Positions 1 to 11,319 of a stretch of DNA of 64,000 nt are shown here, in pieces (position 1 is the first letter of the stretch; each line of letters opens with the position of its first letter). Made by a program: the position numbers and the translations under genes. This stretch comes from Ficedula albicollis (taxonomy: Eukaryota; Chordata; Aves; Passeriformes; Muscicapidae), in contig NC_021675.1 in assembly GCF_000247815.1 (NCBI RefSeq), forward strand, positions 61,039,029-61,103,028, read 5' to 3'. The notes beneath the pieces were generated by a model. It was given only the letters and a program-made list of their open reading frames with translations. It searched no databases and was not told the origin of the DNA.

Positions 1-3000
1 TAACTTTCACTCGTGGCTCTTTACATAGTATGAGTGATGAGCCCACATCATGACTGCCATCCATACCCAAGTCTCCCATGTTTTCCATAACAACCAGAAG
101 TCATACATAAAGGGATTTTTACTGAAAAAAACTCCAAAATATTCCAGGTGAATACTATTGAATCTGTAAAATTAATTTTCCCCCAGTTTTCATGTATGTG
201 TGTTTAAACAAGAGCCTGCTCTAACATTTAATGTCTTCTACCAACTTACACTGCAAAAGGAGTACTACAGGTTTAGGGCATCAGGTCCTGTTAAGGAAAA
301 CAAGCAGTGTTGACAGTCACATTAAAGGACTAAATCCAGCAACAGCTCTTCGTCCAAAATAAACTCTTTGTGTCTTCGTTTTTTAGAAGAAAGTCTGAGT
401 TTTAGAACAAAATGCCAAGTGTTTTCTTCAGACCTACAATCCACTGGGCATGCCAAGGCTAAGGAAGAAAAATAAGGTTTATGTTTTTGCCAGCTATTCA
501 GAGTAACCACTGATTTGGATGCAGGGCAGGTTGAGGCCAAGCAGCTACAACCTGAAGAACACATCTGGCCCAGTTCTCTCTGCTTGATGAAGAGAAGAAC
601 AGTGTGCTTCTTTAAGGGGAGATGGAACAAAACAAGGCAGAAGATTCCTAAAGAATTCCCCAAGTAAGAACTCACTCAGTTTTAAGTGTTTTACTGAAAC
701 CCAACCAGACCATCACAATAATTTCCACACCTTTACAAAAAATCACAATATTGTTCACTTCCACACATTCTAATGAAGCCAGCTAGTTCCCAGTTCCCCA
801 GATCCATCATTACCATCCCCCATTGATCTTACATGGTTTTCTCCAGCAATGAAAAAATCCTGTTGAATTCACCCTGTTGATTTTTGCAAATGCAACTAAG
901 GAGCTTGAACTCAGCATAGTCCTCAAGCCTCTTAAACTCTGCCAGCAACCCAAGAACTCTTGTGGAGCTGTGTGGGTGGAGTAAAACAACAATTTGAAAA
1001 ACAGACTCCAAACGATAGTTCATCTTAGTTACAGAGCACTGTGGGTTTATGCATCTTTTATTGCTTTTAATTTTAATGAAGAGATGAATAGTTTCAAAGG
1101 GATGGGAGTACTGAATGTTACAACTGATAAAAAAAGCAGCAGGGTCGGCTCCAGTAAAGTACATGACTCCCTGGGTAGTTTCACAAACGCTCAAGGCCAG
1201 GATGTGATGGCAGAGCTCCCAAGGAGGCAGCTCCTCTACTTCCCTGCCTTGTTCCTGTCCCTGCACCAACCTCAGCTTTGAGCCAGCATAAGCATGTGTG
1301 TGGCCTTAGGTTGAACCAGACCAGGGAAGCGACACTGGTTAGGACTAAACCAGCAAAAAAAAGCAAATAATGTTTGTGCTAGCAGAAAGGAAGAGACAAT
1401 ACAGGAGTAGCCTGGGGAGAGAAACTGGATGCTTTTTTAGAAGCCATGTTGGCTTAAATCCTATTCAATTACATAAACTAGAGTTTACAGACATACAAAG
1501 CATAGTCCTATGACCTCTTATTTAACTAACTATAGGGTTTCCTTAATTCTAGTTTGAACTAGAGCGTATCTTTTAGCAAAATATTCCATCTTGATAAGAT
1601 GCCAGCAATGGCATGCAGAACTCGCTAAGTTCTTCCATTAGTTCATAGCTTCAATGCTCAAAACATGTGCTTTATTTCCACTTTGAAACATTCAGCCATT
1701 GCACTTACTTTTGTGTAAGTCTAGGAGCTTGTTCTCAGTCATTCCTTTTCTACATAAAGATTAATTATGACACCTCATTTTGGATAATTTGAAGGCATAT
1801 TTCTGGATCCTTTAATCACTTTTACAACTTTTCTTTGAAATGTCTACATTTGGTCTCCTTGAACGAAGGCACTAAAGGTGAGTAAAATATTCCAGTAACA
1901 ACTGCACTGAGCAAAGCCCTACCACTTAATCCACGGATCTCATAGGGACCTTGGTGATGGATGGATCCTGTAACTGGATGAAACAGATCCTGTTACAGAG
2001 CCTGCAACAGGCTTTAGAACCTAAATGGTAGGTGCTGAATAGTGGAAAGCTATGGTTCTGGGGTCTTCTTATCTGTCACCACATGTAGAGATGTAGACTG
2101 AGCACACCTAGGAAGGTGCCCTGGCACACAGAAGTTGATATTCACACAGTTAAGGCCTCTCACCCTCAAAGTGACTTTGGACTGTGCATTGGAGCAGGTC
2201 TTTGCCAGAGCAAACACATGCCTAGGAACTGATGGAGGAGACAAGTCAGCTCAGGCAAAACCAATGCAAGGATCACTCCACAGCTGAACAGCATAAATAA
2301 TTGAGCTCTAGAGTTCAGTAACATACTCAGCACTGTAAAATGGAGGGTTATTCACCCTGGAACACCATCCACAATCCCAAAAGAAAAAATGTGACAACCT
2401 TTCCCAATGTTTTCGAAGTTGGCAAAAGAATAACACCTGACTTCTAGAAAAAGTCAAATGTTTTTCTTTATAAATCTAGTCCTAAAGATTGCAAGAAAAC
2501 ATGCTGTGTCAGCTCAGCATTGCTGAGGTTATTTTGAACCCTAGTAAAATACAGCTGTTTCTAAGCATATCAAATTGCAGGTTCACACCTGTAAATTTTT
2601 GGGGGAGTTTGGTGTATTTTGATGACCTTTTGACGCATGAATACTCCTTCCACAATATGAGAAATTAGTATCTGCCTTGTTCTGTCTGTATGAAATTGAA
2701 ATAGTGGTGGGTCTTTAAGAATGTTGAAAGGGAAAAGGGGACAATCATTACTTTAAAGATCACCTTGGACTTGAATCCCATGGCAAAAACTATTTCTTTA
2801 ATAAATGGGAGCAACACTGCATCAAGCAAGACCATATTCTTCTAGCACCAGAGAACAAACAAATCATGAGAAATACAGCTGCTCACAGTGCGGCATTTTT
2901 CTTCAACAAATTCAAAATTTTTCAAAAATCTAAGCTGGGGGTTTACACTGGCAGTACTTCTGTCTAATGCAGTGGAGACAGGTCTTAGAGCCCAGATGTC

Positions 3001-3681
3001 ACAGCATACAGAAAAGTGTGCTAAAAAATGTAAGGGTACTGTTAGAAAAAACAGTGAGGAATGCTCTTCACTAAATCTCTGTGGAAAGGTTCCTGCACAC
3101 AGTGAATCACTTTTGCTGCACTCAGGTCCATAATCTTGATGGAGACATGCAATTGTGCAATAAAAACGGTTTTAGATAGGAAGAAAACAAGAATGTGAGT
3201 CTAACTGCAAAATGCAATCCAAACATTCTGACAACCATTTCCTACCTCCGGCTTGGCACTCCCGTATCAGCTATGCACCAGACTCCACCTCAGTATCAAG
3301 CCTTTTGATGGATTTGGGGCATTTGACACAGATGTAATGGTGCTGTGGCCAGCACTCCCTGACATCAGAACTCACAAACAGCATTACTGGCACAATTTAA
3401 ATGAAGTAGCCACTCTACCAGCAGAAGTGAAAACATTCTACCTAGGAAATAACTCTTTGGCTGGGTTCACCCATGTGCACCCAGCACACTCTAAGTGTAC
3501 CTCTTGCTGTATTTTACTGCTGGACACAAAGGAAAGCATTCAGGAAAGCTGCACTTTGGCTTCACCCTGTCTTTCTGTCTTTCTTCAATTTAGGGCTTGT
3601 CTTCAGCTCTTAAAGTTATTTCACTGAGCACAGACCTATTCTGTGCCTTCTGCAAGCGAGAAAACACACCCCAGCACTGAC
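1..3681 (-). other. AFAP1: AFAP1 intron 2 (partial, runs off the window)
   Basis: Everything left of the AFAP1 first coding exon is downstream of its splice donor on the minus strand, so it is intronic. The next AFAP1 coding exon, which in the known protein holds the proline-rich SH3-binding stretch, was not found here and should lie beyond the left edge. The block is AT-rich, with no recognisable transposon. The only exon-like object is the candidate at 833-967, listed separately. The open frame at 3253-3627 on the plus strand has no splice or family support. Confidence 0.85.
833..967 (-). other. Candidate cassette exon inside AFAP1 intron 2
   Basis: On the minus strand a pyrimidine-rich stretch ending in CCACCCACACAG is followed by 135 nt and then the donor CCAT|GTAAGA. 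The length is a multiple of three. In the frame set by the preceding AFAP1 exon, which ends one base into a codon, it stays open and ends in the same phase, so it could be included without a frameshift. A second frame is also open and looks more protein-like, reading LLAEFKRLEDYAEFKLL within it, but would be out of phase with AFAP1. I recognise neither translation, and the canonical AFAP1 protein has no such segment. It could be a chance pairing of splice-like sites. Confidence 0.22.
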
Positions 3682-3808
3682 CTTTTGATGACTGTATCCT
3701 CAGGAGAATGTTAGTTATTACTGCCTTCTTCTCCCTGACAGTGGAAGTTAGATATTCATGGTCCAGAAGTTCAAGAAACAGGCGCAGCTCAACTATTAAC
3801 TCTTCCAT
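3682..3808 (-). CDS. AFAP1: AFAP1 first coding exon (exon 2), N-terminal 42 codons
   Basis: AFAP1 is a cytoplasmic adaptor that binds and cross-links actin filaments and can activate Src-family kinases. This exon supplies only its N-terminus. The translation starts [20 protein letters not shown] and ends in LLRIQSSK plus one base of the next codon. I recognise it as the AFAP1 start; the paralogue AFAP1L1 shares the LLDHEYL core but differs around it. The acceptor is TTTGTGTCTTTCAG, then two UTR bases (3809-3810), then ATGG. The donor is CAAAAG|GTCAGT. Because the ATG lies two bases into the exon, the -3 Kozak base comes from the upstream non-coding exon. The exon is intact. The PH domains, Src-binding motifs and actin-binding region are encoded outside the window. 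Confidence 0.97.
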
Positions 3809-3810
3809 GG

Positions 3811-5219
3811 CTGAAAGACACAAAAAGTAGAATTACTTTTTCTGAAAAGTCCCATTGGGAAAAAGAGAGAAGAGCTAGTTCTCATTTACCCTCATTCATA
3901 GCTATTTTCTAATATTTCTTAAAAGGGTATCATCCTCCCTGATGAAAAGAGACTTTAACATTATTAAACATTAATAGAACCAACAGAATAATACATTAGT
4001 AAGCACTGCTGGCATTTATAACATTTATTTCCAAACTGAAAGACATATCTTTTCCCATGCCACATGATGAAGCCAGCACCAGACAAGTTATGTGCAGTAA
4101 TGGTAGCCCCTGGCTTTTCTACCACTGTCACTCTGGTTCCCCTCCCTTTAACAAACTGCAAAATTTTCTAACTGCAGAACAAATTTAAGGCTTGGTAGAG
4201 CTTCTAGATACCACTGGTATTTTAATTAATCTTTCCTTCATCATTTTTCTTCTGTTTGCTGTGGTAAGAAAGAGCAGGTGTTCTTCTTCTCTCACATATT
4301 TTCTTATCGCTCCCCAGATTCCACACGATACATTTCACATTTTATCCTATTCTGTTATTCCAGATCTCGCTTTCCATCTCACTCTAGAAAAAATTACATT
4401 CCTTCTCTCTATTCCCAGTGCTTCTTCATTTTTTTATCAATGAACTTCATAAGCAGAGTTCCACTTTTTTCCTTTCAATTTATCCCTAAAGTCTTGCATC
4501 ATCCTAAGAATTGCAGTAGCTCAGACCATACATACAAACACCTTTGTTACAGCCTGATCATATGATATCTCTTCAGCAGGTTTATGAGGAAACCCATGGT
4601 ACTGAACCACATTTTCATGCTTCAGTTTTCTCATAAGGCTGAGATTCTTTGGTCCCTTTGCTTAAGGGGATGTACTATTTATAGTTTTTATCCTCATGCC
4701 GAAATGCCTCCACTTAAATTTTTCTCTACTTAATCATATTTGTTTTTATAGTCTTTTCAAGGCCTAACTGGGCAACTGCTGCTAAGCCCCTTCAGACCTC
4801 TAAAAGGTACATTCTTTGCTGCTTACTCCCTTACCAGCTCTTCCCTACTCCGAAAATCTTTCTGATACAATTGCTTACCCAAGTGAACCTAGAATCCTTT
4901 CTTCCATTTCTGAGAATGTGTCTGGATGTTTAAACAACCCTTATGTGAGAGGCATTTGCTTTATCCCACCTTTGACAACAGTACAGTGCAGGGAAGCCTG
5001 CAGATGTCAACTACACTTCAGCAAGGGACTCTTGGCCTATTCTTGTCTCCAAGAAATGCAGATTTTCCCAGTCATTTGGAGACTGTACCTACGGTCTGAC
5101 TGCTCTGGCAATGCAAACAAACCAGCAGCAAACACAGAAGTTGTGCCAGTCAGCAATACCAGGGCATGAAAACATGTCAACAAAGAAATTCCTGAAGAAG
5201 TATGCTTGGGTAAGTATTT
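3811..5219. other. Intronic DNA without recognised features
   Basis: This is AT-rich sequence with pyrimidine-rich stretches on the plus strand around 4230-4500. Overlapping short open frames there are low-complexity (Ser/Phe/Leu-rich) and have no splice or family support. Nothing functional can be named. Confidence 0.6.
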
Positions 5220-5640
5220 TCATAGAATCCTTTAGGCTGTAAAAGACTTCTAAGATCATCAAGTCCAACCACAGCACTGTCAAGTGCACCACTAAACCAC
5301 GTCCCTGAGCACCACATCCACGTGTTTATCAGGGACAGTGACTTCACCACTTTGCTGGGCAGCCTGTTCCAGTGTTTGACCATCTTTTCATGGAAGAAAT
5401 TTTTCATAATATCCAATCTAAACGTCCCCTGCTGCAAATTGAGAGCATTTCCTCTCGTCCTGTCACTTGCTACTTGGGGGAAAACACTTGACACCCACCT
5501 CCCTACAATCTCCTTTCAGGTAGTTGTAGACAATGTCCACCCTGAGTCCCATTTTCTCCAGTCTGAACAGTCTCAGCTACCTTAGATACTGCTCCTTAAG
5601 ACTTGCGCTCCAGATCCTTAACCCTGAATTTTCTCAAAGA
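5220..5640 (-). mobile_element. CR1 LINE, truncated 3' end with ORF2 C-terminus
   Basis: The plus strand starts with CATAGAATCC and continues AAGATCATCAAGTCCAACC, which is the reverse complement of a CR1 3' end, so the element reads on the minus strand. The minus-strand translation keeps the C-terminal ORF2 signature, including FRLDIMKNFF, VKHWNRLPSKVV, and VVGLDDLRSLLQPKGF just before the 3' end. It is 5'-truncated: no endonuclease or reverse transcriptase core is present. An open frame of about 105 codons crosses the tail, but this is a dead fragment. CR1 is the dominant avian LINE, so it also supports a bird origin. Confidence 0.93.
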
Positions 5641-8600
5641 CACCATTCATTTGTACATGTAATTCCATCTTGCCCAAGTTATTCTTGGTGATGATATTCT
5701 TTTATTCAACTGAGCAGTAACACTGCCATTGCATAAACTCTCTACATTTTCAGGAACTATGCTTCCCAAAGACTTTCACAATTATTGGCAGAAAGAGGGT
5801 ATTTAAAATGACAGGAAAACTGTCTGCATCACTTCACAATGTAGCTCATGAAAAACACCCCACAGCTAGAATGTTTTTTTTTTTCTTTTGCCATCACATT
5901 TGTAACTGTCTAAACACTCTAGAAGTCTGTCAGAAATCCAAAGTATTTCACAACAACCCTATTACTTCCAGAGTTGTTCAAATTATGAAGCACAACATAT
6001 ATACAGCATACAGCTTTCTGAAACACAGAAGGCATAGGTTCACATTTGCAAAATGGTAAGTGATCACAAGACTCTAGGAGAGATATAAAGGCCATATAAC
6101 AAAAAATACCCAAATAACCAGGTCTTTTTTTTTTCAAATTATACAGTTTAGAGAGAAGATGTATATTCCGTTCTGTGTACAGCGGTCTCCAGCTTTTAAG
6201 TATGCTTTGAATATAAAATGCATTAATACTGTTCATTTTAGTTACAGAATATATGAATATTTTAATAGTTACTGGATAGGGTATATGCTTTCAAAAGCTA
6301 TCATTAGCATACAATCTAGGCAATCATGAAACCTAATCAGTATGCAGTACAAGAAATGTATATTTTTCTTGTAGTTCTACAGCTGTATTTATTGTTAGCA
6401 ATTGCAATTACTGTTAGTAATTGCATATATTACTGCACTAATATTTCTTTGCAATGCCATGTTTCCTGATTTCTTTAAATAGGCTGAAAGGGAGCTCTCC
6501 CTTCACCTCTTCACCATGGAATACCGTATGCCACAGTCACCTCATTTCTGTGCTGAGAACCTTCACTACTAGGAAGAGAAGAAAGGATGAAAGCATCAGA
6601 TACCTTTGATACACAAAGTGTACACAACTGTGTTAAGTTATTAAAAATTATCAGATCCTTTATCTCAGGATCTTATAATCTAATATAAACAGATTGCACA
6701 ATGAGAAATGAAAACAGAGCAAGAGGGAGTTACCAGGGAAGGAGACAGGGAAGCAAGAGGACAAGAGATAGGAAACCACTGCTGGAGAGACTTCTGGGAG
6801 CTGGCACCAGCCCAGATCTCTCCTGGTTGTCTCCATTAACGTGTGGCTTTTCTCTGTGTCTTTGGAGGAAATCTGCATTGCAGTAGTCCCAGGTGACCCT
6901 TTCCCACTGACCTACAATGAATGACCAGCCCACCAAAGGTACTGGCAGCAATTTAACTGCCCCAGCAGAGGATTGAAAAAACAAAGCTTTGGTTGGGACG
7001 GCCAAGAGGACGGGAAGATGAACCTGATACCAGTGAGGCAATACTTGAAAACTTGCCAAAACAGAGCCTTAGCAACACATTCACATTCACTGCATGTGGC
7101 CTGGGCCTGCTGTCCAGCATTGAGGTTCAAGGAATCACCAAGGAATACAGAGCATGGACATCCTGCCTCGCAAAGCTCACAGGTGTGAACTCTGTCAGTA
7201 TGGCACTCGCTTCAAGCAAGCAGCCATGAATGCTGATCCACAATTTCAGTGTGACAACAGAGTGGAATTGTCAGCAGCTGTTAAAAAATGCTAGATGTGA
7301 ACATGTACATGTTGTTTCTACCAGGATTAAATTAGGGATGTATTTTCTTTTGTGGGAGTTAATAGCATCATAAATAGCAAAGTGTGAAGAAAGAATTTCA
7401 CTTCATGTATGTACTGATGTCAAACATCAAAAAGGAAAGAAGGGAAACACTGCTCCCAGCTAGCCAGAAACACTCTTTCCACAAAATCTTAAAAGCATAC
7501 TTTCCTCTATTAGTACTTTTGCTGCTTATATAATAAGCACAGTGTGTTGAAATAAAGTACTGAAAACTCATCTTTTTTCCAAGATGGCAAACAAATAAAC
7601 TTCTATGTTCAGGGGAAGAAACAAGTTTCCCTGTTGTCAATTGGCTGATTTTCTGGATTAAAAAATCTTATTTTCTCCTTCCTAGAAATGTGGTGATGTG
7701 CTCACCAAAAAAAAAAAAATTGAACTGAATAACAGAAAATCTACATATTTTCAGTAAGCAATCATTATTTCTTAAATGGAGACTCAAAAGGAGCGGGTGA
7801 TGCAAGTCCCAAAGAAAAACATACTCTTCCAGTGAGAGATTACCCCTGGAAATCTGACATCACCACAAAGAAAGAATAATAATCAGAAGAAGGCTCTCAA
7901 AAAGGGGCCAATTTCTTTGACAGTTTTGGCTGTATTCTCATTGCCAAAGGAATTACTGGTAAGTGGCAGGTGGTGAAAGGCAGGGTGGAGCCCAGGGATG
8001 CTAATCACAACAGTAAGCGGATTTTAGCTTGACTGAGGAGCAGAATCACATTCCATATTAAATCATGAGAAGTCCATTCTATGCTCAATAGGAATTACAG
8101 GCCCCTAATGGGCTGCTCTAATTGCCCTGCACAAATAAAAAAACAATGATAAGTCCAGAAGGGTTTCCAAGATCAGCTCTCAGGAGTTTGAAAGTTTGAA
8201 AGTTTTTCAAATGGCAGGGCATAAAAACGATATCATATATACACAAGCCAGCAACAGAATACACCAAGGTAAAAAATAATCAGAGGAAGGCAATTACATC
8301 ACACTGCAGATTTTGCTCCAAACCAGAACTAAAACCAAATGGGACTAAAAATGCATGATGATGCAATTATTCCAAATCTGTGTTTACGGGTGCTAATCTA
8401 TAACTATTTTTTAAAAGAATATAGTTTTCACTTCCAGTTGATTTGGAAAAAATCGCAGGGGCAGTTCTATACCACATACATGATCTCAAGGTTGCTTAAA
8501 CCAGAAGAAATTACAAGAATGAGCTCATTAGAAAAATGGTCAGATTGGTTTTGGTCAGTCCTAGCAATTACAGTATTTCTTAACTTTGCCATAGCACAAA

Positions 8601-11020
8601 TGACCTGAAAGTGATTTTTCAGTTGACTAATATATACTAAAGAAGTTTTCAAGAAAAAGAAATGCAAGTCCAGGAAGGAGGAGAGGAAGTATGTTTATTG
8701 ACTTGTCTATACAGCACAAAACTCCCACACAGAGTAACTTCACTTCCATGCTTGCATGTCTGTTATGTATTTTCATAAATGCACTTATAAGTATACAAAC
8801 CTATCACAGAAATATGAATTTTACTTGAGCTACAATTTTTAGAAGATCCTATTGATCAGTTCCTTGAACACTGCTGAATCAAATTTCTTTGTGCTTACAT
8901 TTTCTGTTCTCTGTTTTGTTTGTCATTTGTAGAAGTGGAAGGCAAGAACAGAGACCCACTACAAGAAATCACCTAATCTGACTATGTATACAATACAGGC
9001 CAGAGGCTTTCACCTTTCTACGCCTCTGTTTGTGGAGAGATGTGTCTTTTCCTGAAGTACATCTTGCAGGAAAGCAAAAAATCTACATCAGCATTTTGAG
9101 TTCTACTTTCACGGGAGGTGATCCCACTTGACCTCCCCAAACAAATTTGATTGGATTAATGAGTAGTAATGGATAACCTTCAACCTATATATAAAAACTT
9201 CTTGAAACAGAGAGAGACCCTCCCAGTCTTTCAAAAAACCTCACTGGTATTTGGGTACACAAGCAACACTATAGAAACCAGACATATGTTCTCATTTAAA
9301 ATAAAAAGCAGAATGTGAACTTCATGTTTACATCCATTTCTCTTGAAATAGTGTCACTATCCTTAGTTTTGGATGCTGTAATTTGAATATTTTAATGAAA
9401 TGCTCATAACAGACTACTGCTGAGGAAACCATGGCTGTTTTTTATAAAGCTGTAAATATCAGGGACACTACAATGAATGCAGAGCCACAAGAAGACAAAA
9501 ATCTTTATGAAGAAAAAAAAAAATCACTTTGACTCACTTTCACTCAATCCTATAATGCAGTTACAAATATCCTGTATGCAGCAATTAATAAAAAAGCTCT
9601 TTTCATGACTATTATATCATTATCCAGGAAAAGATTTTCACACAGAAGCACATAAAATCTGAAAGCAGGCAGTGAAAGCATATTTAGCAGAAGGAAAAGT
9701 TTTTATTTTTTTCAATATGCTCTCAGAAACTAGTTGACATATTTGAAAATTGTATTGAAATCTCCTCCCCCAAGAAATGAAAAGTCTTGCTGCTTGAGGA
9801 ACACCCTGTGATGAGACAGGACTTGAGTTTTCTCTTGGTTGCACTCGCCCTTCTCTGCTGCCCTGAGAACCACCATGTACAAGGTGTGATGGATCCTACC
9901 CAAGAAATATGCCAGATCCTGCTTCAGAAAGTGATGATCAGCTTGGGGATACATGGCATTACAGTAAAGAATGGTAGTGGGTTTAAAAAGGGTGAACCCT
10001 AAACAGAAAATTAAGCCCTAAAGAATGAATATGAAGCAAGTAAAACATATATAAGGATTTCCATTAGAATGTTTTAGCATAAAAATAATTACACCTCTCT
10101 AAAAATTGACAAAAAACATATTCTGTTTAAAATCTGGCACTCCTTGGCCTGTAACAAAGGTTCTTCCCAGATAGCTTAGGGCAAGAGAAGCAAAACTCAT
10201 CTACTAGAAACTCCTACTGTCTCATGCATATTTATATCAACCTCAATGAATGTCAAGGGATCACTTCAGCACAACCCACATGTATTCCTCCTTCTCCTTC
10301 TCTCTGCTTCAGCTCCCAAGGAACTGGCTTTTAAAAAACCCGTATTTCCAACAAAGCTATCAGAGTTCCAAAGCTACTGCTACAATACCTGGGTGATAAA
10401 ACAAGAGGTGGGAAGGAATGTTTGGACAAGAAACAAGCTGCCAAAAATCCTGCTCCATCAATGAATCCTACAGCCATGCAATGAGTGACAGCAATGCTGG
10501 GGTGTATCCATTAGCACAGAGTGGATGGATAAAGCATTTATTTTTTTAAGGGGCAGACCAGTGTTTAAGCAATGCCACAGACTTTGGAGTGGAACATCTA
10601 CTTCTAAGGAAGTTCACAGACTCACAGAAAAAAAAACCCTAAAAATAAAACAGAGAAGGAAGAATGGAAAAAAGAGAAATAAGAGAAAAAAGAAATAAAC
10701 AAAAGAAGAACCAAATAAAGAAGAAAAAATATTAGTGTTAAAGGCATTTATTTTTATTTAAGTACCAATTATTACAAAGAACTCAATATGCTAGCCAAAA
10801 AGAAAAGAAAAAAAAGCTGATAACGAACTATATAAACTTGCAGTGGACTTTATAAAGTTGTTCAAGACTTTATCTAAAAGTATGCTTTCCATATGAGATT
10901 TCCTTTGTTCCCAAAATAAATGCAACATACTTTGTAAGCACAAGAACATGGATTTTAGCCTCGCTGCATGCCCAGCAGGCTGAGAAAGTCTCACCCTCCT
11001 GCCTCTCTGTGGGCACTAGG
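5641..11020. other. Intronic DNA, no gene recognised
   Basis: The block holds short homopolymers (for example A13 near 7709) and several chance open frames. I found no transposon ends, RNA gene or exon with convincing splice sites. An 89-codon plus-strand frame at 8339-8608 ends in a hydrophobic stretch but matches no family I know. Confidence 0.55.
10625..10731. repeat. A-rich polypurine low-complexity tract
   Basis: The tract consists almost entirely of A and G on the plus strand, in irregular GAAA, AGAA and AATAAA units without a fixed period. It may be an old poly(A) tail or simple low-complexity DNA. No element body is recognisable next to it. Confidence 0.6.
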
Positions 11021-11319
11021 GTTGAGTTTTCTTTTCGGACCCCATTACCCTTCTGCAGCAGGACAATGAAATTTCTTGCATTTAACCATCTCAGAAAGTA
11101 TCAGCTGACATTGTCCCACCAGGACAAGAGATTCCAGGCCCTGTCTGCTGGCTCCTGCATTATATCTCTAAGGTTGAGTTTTCTTTTTGGACCCCATTAC
11201 CCTTCTGCAGCAGGACAATGAAATTTCTTGCATTTAACCATCTCAGAAAGTATCAGCTGACATTGTCCCACCAGGACAAGAGATTCCAGGCCCTGTCTGC
11301 TGGCTCCTGCATTATATCA
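11021..11319 (+). repeat. Tandem duplication, 152-bp period, two copies
   Basis: The copies are 11021-11172 and 11173-11319. Both start with GTTGAGTTTTCTTTT and run to GGCTCCTGCATTATATC, with essentially one difference (TTTTCGG versus TTTTTGG). I do not recognise the unit as a known transposon. Near identity implies a recent duplication or an assembly duplication. Confidence 0.95.

Noticed and set aside
829..1269. 146-codon minus-strand open frame as a whole gene
   Set aside because: The length is within chance for this much AT-rich DNA, and the part upstream of 967 looks intronic. Only the 833-967 segment with splice-like ends was kept as a candidate.
8339..8608. 89-codon plus-strand frame ending in a Trp-rich hydrophobic stretch, briefly considered as an env-like or membrane fragment
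   Set aside because: No LTR, flanking retroviral gene or splice site is present, and no family resemblance can be defended.
9730..10002. Overlapping frames on both strands, one with a signal-peptide-like start at 9814
   Set aside because: There are no splice sites or recognisable domain, and the two opposing frames are equally open, as expected by chance.
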